A model generated the notes under the pieces. The model searched no databases. It saw only the letters and a list, made by a program, of their open reading frames with translations, and was not told the origin of the DNA. Positions 42,556-50,961 of a stretch of DNA of 51,520 bases are shown piece after piece. The position numbers were made by a program, and so were the translations under genes. Source of the DNA: Candidatus Stercoripulliclostridium merdipullorum (lineage in GTDB: Bacteria > Bacillota > Clostridia > Christensenellales > DTU072); assembly GCA_018713745.1 (NCBI GenBank), contig DVOH01000011.1, forward strand, positions 1 to 51,520, written 5' to 3'. The number at the start of each line of letters is the position of its first letter. Position 1 is the stretch's first letter.

Positions 42556-43155
42556 ATGATCGCAATGATTATGTTGGGAGCCCTCGGGCTCCTTGCCATT
42601 TTAGGGCTCGGCAAACCCGTGCTCAAAGACTTCCGCCTGAATGCGGCGGTTGTCGTAATCTTTTTTGCAATGGTCATCGGACTGAATTTTGTCCCGACGA
42701 TCGTGTGGGGCGGATTTTCCTTCCGCGTCGGTACGATGATCTTTTATGCAGGGATCCTGACGATGTTTTTCCTGTTCGGCAAGCTGTCGTCGCGGTTTAC
42801 GGCGTTTGCCATCGCCGTTGTACTGGGCGGCTTGGCTTATGCGGCAACCCGCCTTGCACTGCTCGGCGGGGGCGGATATTTTGCCGACTCCAACGTCGTA
42901 TACGGCGTCGTGATCGGACTGATCGCAATGGTTGTGACGCGCAACGGTAAGTACGCGTTTCTGATTGCCGCCGAAGCCATGATGCTGTTTAACCTGTTGG
43001 TGCAGATCGGCGGTCCCGTCTCCCTCGATTACGGCTTTGACTGGACGGTGACGGCAAGTACGGTGGCTGTGGTACTTTACGGACTGATGGCGTTGATGAC
43101 GACCAAGCCGAGCAAAGTCAGCTACTATTTCGAAGCTGGAAGGCTCGAGGACTGA
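42556..43155 (+). CDS. six-helix membrane protein of unknown function
   Basis: A 199-residue, very hydrophobic protein with about six membrane helices (residues 2-20, 28-50, 57-75, 78-98, 108-128, 130-160, the last two poorly separated). The loops are short and the charged C-terminal tail reads SYYFEAGRLED. No family was recognised. GAGAGGTGAAATT precedes ATG 42556. It lies 69 nt after the GT-B-like gene on the same strand and ends before a strong terminator. Possible co-transcription with RNase J and the GT-B-like protein remains open. Confidence 0.75.
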   Translation: MIAMIMLGALGLLAILGLGKPVLKDFRLNAAVVVIFFAMVIGLNFVPTIVWGGFSFRVGTMIFYAGILTMFFLFGKLSSRFTAFAIAVVLGGLAYAATRLALLGGGGYFADSNVVYGVVIGLIAMVVTRNGKYAFLIAAEAMMLFNLLVQIGGPVSLDYGFDWTVTASTVAVVLYGLMALMTTKPSKVSYYFEAGRLED

Positions 43156-43171
43156 CGTCGGACGATCCGAC

Positions 43172-43201
43172 AAAAAAAGGCGACCGGAGTCGCCTTTTTT
43201 T
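43172..43201. terminator. bidirectional terminator between 43155 and recR
   Basis: AAAAAAAGGCGAC / GTCGCCTTTTTTT around a CGGA tetraloop (43185-43188). It works in both directions, and its right end touches the recR stop. Confidence 0.85.
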
Positions 43202-43781
43202 AATATTCTTTGCGATCGTTCAAAGCACGCATTAACGTCAGCTCGTCGGCGTATTCGATTTCGCATCCCATCGGGATACCGTGCGCAAGGCGCGTAACCT
43301 TGATGCCGAGGGGGCGCAGAAGATTGCCGAGATAAGCCGCCGTCATTTCCCCGCTCATATCGGGATTGAGTGCGACGATCACTTCTTTTACGCCCTCTAA
43401 GCGATCCATCAGCTCTTTGATGCGGATGCGGTCGGCGCCGATCCCTTTCTGAAAGTCCAGCGTGCCGTGCAGGACGTGGTATAGTCCCTGATAGCACCCC
43501 GTCTTTTCGATGGCGGTAATATCGCGCGGTTCTTTGACCACGCAAATGGTCGAGGGGTCCGCCGTCTGACACCGGGGACAAATCTCTTGATCGGTATAAT
43601 CGCCGCATTGCTTGCAAAAACGGATATGCGCTTTGGCGTCGGTCAGGGCGGTGACAAAACTTTCGAATTCCGCGTCGTCCATATCGATGACGGCGTAGGC
43701 ATAACGCGTGGCGTTTTTCAGTCCGACCGACGGAAGTTTGCGGAACTCTGCAATCAGTCGGGTCAGCTCATCGGGTAGCAT
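43200..43781 (-). CDS. recR: recombination protein RecR
   Basis: A 193-residue RecR, full length, acting with RecO and RecF in gap repair. An N-terminal helix-hairpin-helix (FRKLPSVGLKNATRYAY) is followed by a C4 zinc finger (CKQCGDYTDQEICPRC, about residues 56-71) and a Toprim domain (ICVVKEPRDITAIEKTG, with NPDMSGEMTAAYL). ATG 43781 lies downstream of GGGAGG, which sits in the end of ybaB. It is the last gene of the classical dnaX-ybaB-recR cluster. Confidence 0.96.
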   Translation of the reverse strand: MLPDELTRLIAEFRKLPSVGLKNATRYAYAVIDMDDAEFESFVTALTDAKAHIRFCKQCGDYTDQEICPRCQTADPSTICVVKEPRDITAIEKTGCYQGLYHVLHGTLDFQKGIGADRIRIKELMDRLEGVKEVIVALNPDMSGEMTAAYLGNLLRPLGIKVTRLAHGIPMGCEIEYADELTLMRALNDRKEY

Positions 43782-43784
43782 TGC

Positions 43785-44126
43785 TTAAATCAGACCTCCC
43801 AAACCGCCGCTTAAGGGACCCATAATGCGGTTGTGCTCTTCTTCTACCAGTTTGAATGCCTCGTTCATCGCGGCAACGATCATATCTTCGAGCATCTCGA
43901 CGTCGTCGGGATCGACCGCCGCGGGATCGATCTTGATCGAAGAAAGTTTGCGGTCGCAACTCATCACGACTTCGATCATGCCGCCGCCTGCCGTTGCAAC
44001 GACTTCGGTATCGGCAAGCTCTTCCTGCGCTTTTGCCATTTCCTGCTGCATCTTTTGGGCTTGCTTCATCAGCTGCTGCATTTGGTTGCCGCCGCCGAAG
44101 CCGCCGTATCCGCCGAATTTTGCCAT
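43785..44126 (-). CDS. YbaB/EbfC nucleoid-associated protein
   Basis: A 113-residue YbaB/EbfC protein, which forms dimers and binds DNA. After a Gly/Gln-rich start (GGYGGFGGGNQMQQLM) come the helical QAQKMQQEMAKAQEELADTEV and the beta core GGGMIEVVMSCDRKLSSIKIDP. The length and order match the family. It lies between dnaX and recR, 3 nt before recR. AAGGAG precedes the ATG. Confidence 0.95.
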   Translation of the reverse strand: MAKFGGYGGFGGGNQMQQLMKQAQKMQQEMAKAQEELADTEVVATAGGGMIEVVMSCDRKLSSIKIDPAAVDPDDVEMLEDMIVAAMNEAFKLVEEEHNRIMGPLSGGLGGLI

Positions 44127-44171
44127 ATTCTCAATTCTCCTTGATCGTTTTTTCTATTTTACGTTTTTGTG

Positions 44172-45809
44172 TTAATGTTTGTTCGGGTTTCGGGTAAGCA
44201 AATCGCCGAACAGATCGTTAAGCGATTGCCGCGCCTGATCGGTCAACGTCTTTTTTTTGCCCGCGTTGACGACCGAAAACGTATATTGGGGCCCCGCGAT
44301 TTCACGCAGGATCCGATTGATTGCCGTAAGGTAGGTGTCGTTCGCGAGCAGATCGAGCGTCGCCGTTTCTTTGGTGTAAAGGGTCAATGCCGTGTCGTTC
44401 AGACGAATGTCGTCTTGATTCTGCAGAGAGTAATACAGCATATTGTATTGCTCTTCTCTAAGACGGGTCAGAATTGCACCCCAATATTCCCGCACGCGGG
44501 CGTCCGCTTCGGGGGGCGCGTCCTCATCGTCGGCAAAGACGGGCGCGCTTTCGGTCGAAACGGCATATTTTCCGACCAGATCTTCGATTTTCGGAGGCTC
44601 TGCTTTGGGTGCGTCGGCGGGTTGCGCTTTGGGCGCGGGCGCGGCAACGCGGATGCCGTTTTGTTCGAGCGAATTCAGTTTGCTTTCCAAAAGGGCAATG
44701 CGGCTGGTCAGCCCGTCGAGGCTGGGGTCGGTTCGCATTTCGGCGGCGCGGACCAGGACGGCTTCCAATATGATGCGGGGTTGTGTGCTGTATCGCAACG
44801 TATTCTCGACACCGGCAAGCAAATCCATTGCCCGCGCGATGCGGTAATTGTCGCTTGCGTCGGCAAGAGCTTTTGCCGCCGGAAAATCCCGTTCGGCAAA
44901 TCCTGCCCGATAGTCCCGCACGTTTTTGATTGCGATCAGGTCGCGGAAAAATGCGGCAAGTTCTTTCCCGAGTGTCGAGATCCCTTTGCCGCGATCGGCA
45001 ACGGCGTCGACGATGCGGAGCAACTCGCCGGGATTATCGGTTAAAACGGCTTCGGCAAGACGGTACAGCGTTTCGAAATCGGACGCGCCGAGGACTTCGA
45101 GTACGGCGTCTGCCGTCAGCCGATCGGGACAGAAAGACAGACACATATCGGCAATCGACAGCGTATCGCGGACACTGCCTTCGCCGTGCGCGGCAAGAAG
45201 TTCGAGTGCTTTTTCTTCGTAAGGGTATCCGATTTCGTCAAAAACGCGACCGAGCAGGGCGATCAGCTCTTTGTCGGCAACCAGACGAAAATCGAAGCGC
45301 ATGCAGCGCGACAAAATCGTCTGCGGCAATTTGTGCACTTCGGTGGTGGCAAGAATAAAAATAGCGTGTGCGGGCGGCTCTTCCAGCGTTTTGAGCAGGG
45401 CGTTGAATGCCGCCGCCGTCAGCATATGGACTTCGTCGACGATATATACTTTATATTTACCGACCGAAGGGGGATACTGGATGTTTTCGCGCAGTTCGCG
45501 GATTTCGTCGACGCCGTTGTTGCTTGCCGCGTCGATTTCGAGGATATCGGTGTTGGCGGGATTGGAAAGCGCAAGGCAGACTTCGCAGGTGCCGCAAGGC
45601 GATCCGTTTTGCGGATGGAGGCAGTTGACCGCACGGGCGAAGATTTTGGCGGAGCTTGTTTTTCCCGTTCCGCGCGTTCCCGTAAACAGATAGGCGTGAC
45701 CGACCCGATCGGTAGCGATCTGGTTGATCAGCGTTCTGACGATGTGGTCCTGACCGATTACCTTATCCCAAGTAGAGGGACGGAATCGGCGATAAAGCGA
45801 TACTGCCAT
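44172..45809 (-). CDS. dnaX: DNA polymerase III subunit gamma/tau
   Basis: A 545-residue DnaX, the clamp-loader ATPase. The Walker A motif is GTRGTGKT (44-51), the zinc module cysteines are C63, C72, C75 and C78, Walker B is IVDEVHML, and the sensor 1 region is ILATTEVHKLPQTILSRC. The C-terminal part (from about 370) has a Pro/Ala/Lys linker (PAPKAQPADAPKAEPP) and a tau-like domain. No run of A's typical of a programmed gamma frameshift was noticed. GGGAGAATC precedes the ATG. It starts 23 nt after galT on the same strand, so the two may be co-transcribed. Confidence 0.95.
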   Translation of the reverse strand: MAVSLYRRFRPSTWDKVIGQDHIVRTLINQIATDRVGHAYLFTGTRGTGKTSSAKIFARAVNCLHPQNGSPCGTCEVCLALSNPANTDILEIDAASNNGVDEIRELRENIQYPPSVGKYKVYIVDEVHMLTAAAFNALLKTLEEPPAHAIFILATTEVHKLPQTILSRCMRFDFRLVADKELIALLGRVFDEIGYPYEEKALELLAAHGEGSVRDTLSIADMCLSFCPDRLTADAVLEVLGASDFETLYRLAEAVLTDNPGELLRIVDAVADRGKGISTLGKELAAFFRDLIAIKNVRDYRAGFAERDFPAAKALADASDNYRIARAMDLLAGVENTLRYSTQPRIILEAVLVRAAEMRTDPSLDGLTSRIALLESKLNSLEQNGIRVAAPAPKAQPADAPKAEPPKIEDLVGKYAVSTESAPVFADDEDAPPEADARVREYWGAILTRLREEQYNMLYYSLQNQDDIRLNDTALTLYTKETATLDLLANDTYLTAINRILREIAGPQYTFSVVNAGKKKTLTDQARQSLNDLFGDLLTRNPNKH

Positions 45810-45832
45810 ATACTTAAAGATTCTCCCGCGGA

Positions 45833-47371
45833 TTATTCTTTATACGCGCCCACTTCTTTCAGGAATTTTTCAAATGCCTGTTGCCCTTCTTCGGTATTTT
45901 TGAAGACGGCGGTGCATTCGAGAATCTTGACGCAGGTGTTGTTGATATAATCGACGACGGCGCGTTCTGCGGCTTCGGGGGAGAGGGAGGTGCCGCAGTC
46001 GTTGGTCAGCTGGGCAATCATTCCGAGGTGCTTGCCGAGCGGGTTGTCCTCTTTGGAAAGGGCGGAAAAATCGAGGGGAGCGGCGCCCGTCAGAATGTTG
46101 ACGATCGCTTCGGTTTCGGCGGCGAGGCGTCCGGGCAAAATGAAAATTCCCATGGCTTCGATCAGTCCGATGCCCTCTTTTTTGATATTGTGCATGTCCG
46201 CCGTGGGGTGGAAGATGCCGTCGGGATGCTTGTCGTCGGTGCGGTTGTTGCGCAGAATCAGATAAATCACGTAACCGTGTTGCTTATCGTAAGTCGCAAT
46301 GGGCGTAACGGTGTTGTGCGGTTCGTCGGTGCGGGCGATCACGCCGACGGTCTGATCGGTATAGACCCGCCAATGTTGCAGAACATGGGCGGCGGCTTTT
46401 TCGAGTTCGGCTCGGTTGAAGGAGCTGAGACGAACGACCGAGTTATACCAGTCGAGGATGGCAAACTGCGTGTTGGGGAAGGTGGGGTGCGCAAAGACTT
46501 TGCGGGCGTCGCGGCGGAACATCGGCAAAACTTTGTTGCCGCCCTGGTAGTGGTCGTGCGACAGAATCGATCCGCCGACAATGGGGAGATCGGCGTTGCT
46601 TCCGATAAAATAGTACGGGAAGAGATCGCAAAAGTCCAATAAGCGCGTAAAGGTTTTGGGCGTGACCGCCATCGGGCGATGTTCTTTGGAGAACGCGATG
46701 CAATGATTGTCGTAATAAACGTAGGGCGAAAATTGGAAAAACCATTCTTCGTCCCCGAGAATGATCGGGATGGTTCTTAAAGTCTGGCGCGCCGCGCGTT
46801 TGACGTTGCCGGCAAATCCCACGTTTTCGATGCAAAGGGCGCACTTGGGATAATTGGTTGCCGCCATTGCTTTTTCGAGCGCAACCTGCTTTGCGTCCTT
46901 TTCGGGCTTGGAAAGATTGATGGTTACGGTGATATCGCCCATCGTGCCGGGAGCGGTCCAGCGAATGTTTTTGCGGATGTCCGCCATGCGGATATAGTTG
47001 GAGTTGACCGAGAGGTCATAAAGGTAATCGGTGGCTTTTTGGGGCGACTCGACGGCGGCAATGTTGTCAAAGCGCGATACGACGTAAGAAGGCGCCGGCG
47101 TGACCAGTCCCATGATTTCGGTTTCGAAGAGGAGGGCGCTTGCTTCGTCGGTCAGTTTGTTTTTGACGGCGTAGCGCACCATCGGGTCAAGGAGATCGGT
47201 CTGAAGATCGCGTTGTTTGCCGGTCGGCTCTTGCGGTTCGGTTGCGCCGAAGAGGCGGAGCAGACGGTTTTGGGCATATACTGCGTCGAGATCGTCAAGA
47301 TCCAGATGTGATTTGGCGTATACGATCAGGTCGGCGATGCATTTTTCGATGCTGAACGGGGGGCGTGCCAT
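45833..47371 (-). CDS. galT: UDP-glucose-hexose-1-phosphate uridylyltransferase, Gram-positive type
   Basis: A 512-residue GalT of the large Bacillota type (galT2, distinct from the HIT-type GalT of E. coli). It swaps UMP between UDP-glucose and galactose-1-phosphate in the Leloir pathway. The likely catalytic loop is GGSILSHDHYQGG (H-x-H), about residue 275, with VYYDNHCIAFSKEHRPM nearby. The C-terminus holds SALSKEDNPLGKHLGMIAQ. ATG 47371 follows GAGG. It is divergent from galK, so galactose use is encoded on both sides of one intergenic region; galE and a mutarotase are absent here. Confidence 0.93.
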   Translation of the reverse strand: MARPPFSIEKCIADLIVYAKSHLDLDDLDAVYAQNRLLRLFGATEPQEPTGKQRDLQTDLLDPMVRYAVKNKLTDEASALLFETEIMGLVTPAPSYVVSRFDNIAAVESPQKATDYLYDLSVNSNYIRMADIRKNIRWTAPGTMGDITVTINLSKPEKDAKQVALEKAMAATNYPKCALCIENVGFAGNVKRAARQTLRTIPIILGDEEWFFQFSPYVYYDNHCIAFSKEHRPMAVTPKTFTRLLDFCDLFPYYFIGSNADLPIVGGSILSHDHYQGGNKVLPMFRRDARKVFAHPTFPNTQFAILDWYNSVVRLSSFNRAELEKAAAHVLQHWRVYTDQTVGVIARTDEPHNTVTPIATYDKQHGYVIYLILRNNRTDDKHPDGIFHPTADMHNIKKEGIGLIEAMGIFILPGRLAAETEAIVNILTGAAPLDFSALSKEDNPLGKHLGMIAQLTNDCGTSLSPEAAERAVVDYINNTCVKILECTAVFKNTEEGQQAFEKFLKEVGAYKE

Positions 47372-47433
47372 AGATAACCTCGATAATTAAAAAGATAACG
47401 CGGGCAAAGGGCGTCCGCAGAGGGCTTAAATTA

Positions 47434-47462
47434 TTGCAATGCAGATCGGGATATGCTATAAT
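47434..47462 (+). promoter_or_regulatory. SigA-type promoter of galK, with direct repeats after it
   Basis: TTGCAA (47434-47439), 17-bp spacer, TATAAT (47457-47462), with an extended TG (TGCTATAAT). Two TTACCA direct repeats (47467-47472 and 47485-47490, 18 bp apart) follow in the leader and could bind a sugar-responsive regulator. No clear galT promoter was seen on the other strand. Confidence 0.75.
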
Positions 47463-47510
47463 TCAGTTACCACTGATAAAAATATTACCATAATATAGGA
47501 AGGATTGGCA

Positions 47511-48770
47511 ATGTTTTACGACAAAAAAGTTTTGCTGAGCAACGAAAAATTCCTGGAAGCGGCGCGCAAAATGTACGCTTGTTCTCCCGAGCAAAGCGCG
47601 GCGCGTCTTGCCGACCTTGCCGCCCGTCATGCCGAGCGTTTCGGGATCGAGGGCGCAAGAGTGTTCAGTTCGCCGGGACGCATCGAGGTGTGCGGCAACC
47701 ATACCGATCACAACAACGGTAAAGTGACAGCCGCCGCGGTCAGCGTCGATACGCTTGCCGTCGTAACGCCTCTGGCAGAAAGAAAGGTCAAAATCTGTAG
47801 CTTAGGCTACCCTTATGTTGAGGTTGACGTCGACGATCTCAAGATCGATCCCAACGAAGAAGGGACTTCGGCGGCGTTGATCCGCGGGGTGCTGAAGGGG
47901 ATGCAAGAGCGCGGTTATGCCGTGGGCGGCTTTGCCGCGACCATGACGTCCAACGTCTGCAAAGGGGCGGGGATGAGCAGTTCCGCTTCGTACGAAGTTT
48001 TGATCGCGGAGATCGTCAACGTCCTTTACAACGGCGGCAAGGCGGGCGCGGTCGAAAAGGCGCAGATCGCGCAGTTTGCCGAAAACGTTTATTTCGGCAA
48101 GCCGTCGGGCTTGATGGATCAATCGGCGATTGCGCTCGGCGGAATCAGTTATATCGACTTCCGCGATACCAAAAATCCCGAAGTCCGCAAACTTGACTGG
48201 AAATTCGACGACGTCAGCGTCGTTGTCATCAACTGCGGCGGAGATCATTGCGACCTGACCCCGCAATATGCCGCCATCCGTACCGAAATGGAGATGATCG
48301 CCGCGCATTTCGGCAAAGAAAAATTGCGCTTTGTCGAAAAGGCGGATTTCTATGCCGCAATCCCCGCATTGATCGGGAAGTACAAAGGGAGAGCGATTTT
48401 GCGCGCCATGCACTTCTTCGAAGAAAACGACCGTGTCGACGCCCTGGTCGACGCCATCGACCGCGGGGACGAAGCAACGGCGCTTTCGCTGATTACGGCA
48501 TCGGGCAAGTCGTCGCTCGAAAAGTTGCAAAATCTTTATGCCGAAGGCGACAACAGCGAGCCGATTCCGCTTGCGCTTGCCATCGCTTCGGAGTTTGACG
48601 GCGTAAAAGCATACCGTGTCCACGGGGGCGGTTTTGCCGGAACGATTCTGACATTTATCGCGCGCGAAAAAGAAAAAGCGTTCTGCGACTATATGGCAAA
48701 ACTGTACGGAGCCGAATCGGTATTTCCCGTACGGATCCGCGAAGCGGGCGGCACCGAAATCTTATTATAA
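47511..48770 (+). CDS. galK: galactokinase
   Basis: A 419-residue GHMP-type galactokinase that phosphorylates galactose at C1 with ATP. The N-terminal signature is SPGRIEVCGNHTDHNNG (about 54-70), with Asn where E. coli-type enzymes have Glu in GEHTDYN. This large-form variant also occurs in other clostridial GalK. The ATP loop is KGAGMSSSASYEV, and GGGFAGTILTF is the third GHMP motif near the C-terminus. The start is ATG 47511 behind AGGAAGG; the TTG at 47505 would overlap the ribosome site. It is divergent from galT. Confidence 0.94.
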   Translation: MFYDKKVLLSNEKFLEAARKMYACSPEQSAARLADLAARHAERFGIEGARVFSSPGRIEVCGNHTDHNNGKVTAAAVSVDTLAVVTPLAERKVKICSLGYPYVEVDVDDLKIDPNEEGTSAALIRGVLKGMQERGYAVGGFAATMTSNVCKGAGMSSSASYEVLIAEIVNVLYNGGKAGAVEKAQIAQFAENVYFGKPSGLMDQSAIALGGISYIDFRDTKNPEVRKLDWKFDDVSVVVINCGGDHCDLTPQYAAIRTEMEMIAAHFGKEKLRFVEKADFYAAIPALIGKYKGRAILRAMHFFEENDRVDALVDAIDRGDEATALSLITASGKSSLEKLQNLYAEGDNSEPIPLALAIASEFDGVKAYRVHGGGFAGTILTFIAREKEKAFCDYMAKLYGAESVFPVRIREAGGTEILL

Positions 48771-48777
48771 CGGAAAC

Positions 48778-48803
48778 GGACGGCTTCTGCCGTCCTTCCT
48801 TTT
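48778..48803 (+). terminator. rho-independent terminator after galK
   Basis: GGACGGC (48778-48784), TTCT loop, GCCGTCC (48789-48795), then TTCCTTTT. A short GAATCC repeat follows and seems meaningless. Confidence 0.75.
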
Positions 48804-48859
48804 GAATCCGAATCCGAATCGAAATTCAATTTTACAAAGCAAGCCGAGGAGTTCTGACG

Positions 48860-50284
48860 ATGCGCAACCTTACCATGATGACCGATCTGTATCAGCTGAC
48901 GATGATGAACGCCTATCTCAAAATGGGGATGGCAGACCGCGAAGCGGTGTTCGACGTATTTTACCGCAGCGCGCCGGGGCTGGAATTTGCCGTGGCGGCG
49001 GGGCTGGAACAGGCGGTCGAGTATATCAACAACCTGCATTTTACCGAGGAAGAAATCGAATATCTGAAGAGTCTCGCTTTGTTTGACGAAGCGTTTTTCG
49101 ACCGACTCCGCAAGTTCCGTTTTACGGGCGATATTTTTGCCGTGCGCGAAGGCGAAATCGTTTTCCCCACCGAGCCTATCCTGACCGTCCGCGCGCCGCT
49201 GTTCGAAGCGCAGCTGGTCGAAACGGCATTGCTCAACATTATCAATCACCAGACGCTGATCGCGACCAAAGCCCTTAAGATCACTCAAGAAACGACGGGC
49301 GCCGTATCGGAGTTCGGATTGCGTCGCGCGCAAGGGCCCGACGCGGGAATATACGGTTCGCGCGCCAGTATGATCGGCGGTTGTACATCGACGTCCAACG
49401 TGTTGGCGGGACAGCTGTTTGACGTACGCATCAGCGGAACGCACGCCCACAGCTGGGTCATGAGCTTCCCGACCGAACTCGAAGCCTTCCGTCATTATGC
49501 CGAAATTTATCCCGAAAACTGTCTGTTGTTGGTCGACACTTACAATACATTAAAAAGCGGCGTACCGAACGCCATCAAAGTGTTTGACGAGCTCAGCGCC
49601 AAGGGATACCGTCCCGTCGGCATCCGGCTTGACAGCGGCGACCTTGCCTATCTCAGCAAAATAGCACGCAAAATGCTGGACGACGCGGGTTATCCCGACG
49701 CCAAAATTTTTGCCAGCGGCGATATTGACGAAAACATTCTGAGTTCGCTGAAAAGCCAGGGCGCAAAGATCGACGTCTGGGGGATCGGCACCAAGCTGAT
49801 TACGGCGTCCCCCAACCCCGCGCTGGGCGGCGTTTACAAACTTGCGGCGATCAACTTAAACGGAGAATGGGAACCCAGGATGAAGTTTTCGGATACCCCC
49901 GAAAAGCTGACTAATCCCGGCTTCAAAACGACGTATCGCATCTACGGCGGGGACGGGATGGCGGCTGCCGATCTGATTGCGTTGCGGTCGGAGCGGTTTG
50001 ACGAAACGAAACCGCTGACGATTTTCCATCCCCTGGAAACCTGGAAAAAGACGACGTTTACCGACTACCGGATGCGGGATCTGATGGTACAGGTCTTTGA
50101 TCGGGGCAAGCAGGTTTACGAGCTGCCTCCGCTCAAAGAAATCATAGCGTTTGCTGCGCGGTCGAGAGAGGAATTCTGGGAGGAGTACAAGCGCCGCGTC
50201 AATCCCCACCGTTATAAGGTCGACTTGTCGGACGGACTGTACGCGCTGAAGCAGTCGCTGTTGCGGGCAAATCAGGAGCATTAA
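48860..50284 (+). CDS. pncB: nicotinate phosphoribosyltransferase
   Basis: A 474-residue NAPRTase that makes nicotinate mononucleotide from nicotinate and PRPP, the NAD salvage entry step. Seen are the N-terminal MMTDLYQLTMMNAYL typical of the family, EFGLRRAQGPDAG with the substrate-binding residues, the catalytic histidine region SGTHAHSWVMSF, and VGIRLDSGDLAYLS and DVWGIGTKLITA for phosphate binding. The long form without fusion partners fits the Bacillota subtype. AGGAG precedes the ATG. The terminator at 48778 separates it from galK, and no own promoter was identified with certainty. Confidence 0.95.
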   Translation: MRNLTMMTDLYQLTMMNAYLKMGMADREAVFDVFYRSAPGLEFAVAAGLEQAVEYINNLHFTEEEIEYLKSLALFDEAFFDRLRKFRFTGDIFAVREGEIVFPTEPILTVRAPLFEAQLVETALLNIINHQTLIATKALKITQETTGAVSEFGLRRAQGPDAGIYGSRASMIGGCTSTSNVLAGQLFDVRISGTHAHSWVMSFPTELEAFRHYAEIYPENCLLLVDTYNTLKSGVPNAIKVFDELSAKGYRPVGIRLDSGDLAYLSKIARKMLDDAGYPDAKIFASGDIDENILSSLKSQGAKIDVWGIGTKLITASPNPALGGVYKLAAINLNGEWEPRMKFSDTPEKLTNPGFKTTYRIYGGDGMAAADLIALRSERFDETKPLTIFHPLETWKKTTFTDYRMRDLMVQVFDRGKQVYELPPLKEIIAFAARSREEFWEEYKRRVNPHRYKVDLSDGLYALKQSLLRANQEH

Positions 50285-50339
50285 CAAGGAATCGACGTTT
50301 TTCGACGCAATATGCCGATTTGCGCTGCCATATCACGGT

Positions 50340-50345
50340 TATAAT
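50340..50345 (+). promoter_or_regulatory. -10 box of the 50352 gene, probably leaderless
   Basis: Perfect TATAAT ending 6 nt before ATG 50352, so the transcript would start at the ATG. No good -35 is seen at 16-18 bp; the best is TTTGCG at 15 bp. No Shine-Dalgarno sequence. Confidence 0.45.
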
Positions 50346-50351
50346 CTGGGT

Positions 50352-50942
50352 ATGGCACGTTTATTTTGGAGAAAAAAGAAAGAGAAAGAGGACAAAGACG
50401 CACAGGCGTTGCGATTGCAGAGCGAGCGGATTGCCGAATTGAAAGAGGAAATCGGGCGTCTGCAAAAAGAGCTTTCCGCTTTACGCGCGCGCGAGTCGAA
50501 CGTACTGGAGGAAGTGGAGTTTTGCCGCAGGCTTTCGGCGGACGCCGAAAAGGAAATTCGGCTTCGTTACACGCTGGAAGCCGAACGTCTGGACACCTTC
50601 CGCAAGCGTTGGACGGGTTACGTCGACGGCTTGAAGCAGGAAAGTTTCGGCGCGGCGCTTAAGGAAGCGGACGAGCGGTTCGATCGCTGTCGCAACGAAA
50701 TCGCACGCTATATTGCCGAAGACTTTTTCGGCGGGGCGGGACCCGAAGCCGATCTTGCCGCCGAGCGGTTGCGGCTGGAAGAGGAACCCGACGACTGCGA
50801 TTTGTCCGGACGGGAGGAACGGGTAGACGATGTTTTGCCGGACGCTGAACTGAAAGCGCTCCTCGGTCAGCTGATCGACGGAGAACAGGCAAAAGCAAAG
50901 CGAATCGTTGACAATCGCGCGGGCGCAAGGTATAATAAATAA
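50352..50942 (+). CDS. cytosolic coiled-coil protein of unknown function
   Basis: A 196-residue, highly charged, mostly helical protein. Residues about 1-12 are basic with a hydrophobic-aromatic start (MARLFWRKKKE), perhaps a membrane-touching amphipathic helix. Residues 15-80 look like a continuous coiled coil (heptads in LQSERIAELKEEIGRLQKELSALRARE). An acidic segment (EEEPDDCDLSGREERVDD) precedes a last short helix. No domain was recognised. It may be a scaffold or a nucleoid or envelope adaptor. It starts without a ribosome site, and the pepF promoter lies inside its last codons. Confidence 0.75.
   Translation: MARLFWRKKKEKEDKDAQALRLQSERIAELKEEIGRLQKELSALRARESNVLEEVEFCRRLSADAEKEIRLRYTLEAERLDTFRKRWTGYVDGLKQESFGAALKEADERFDRCRNEIARYIAEDFFGGAGPEADLAAERLRLEEEPDDCDLSGREERVDDVLPDAELKALLGQLIDGEQAKAKRIVDNRAGARYNK
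50908..50936 (+). promoter_or_regulatory. perfect consensus promoter of pepF
   Basis: TTGACA (50908-50913), 17-bp spacer, TATAAT (50931-50936), all 12 consensus positions. It lies inside the end of the coiled-coil gene. GAGGAAGAGT is the ribosome site before ATG 50962. Confidence 0.85.
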
Positions 50943-50961
50943 AAAATTTGTGAGGAAGAGT

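Noticed and set aside
48804-48822. GAATCC tandem repeat after galK
   Set aside because: Only about three units and no further structure; likely chance.
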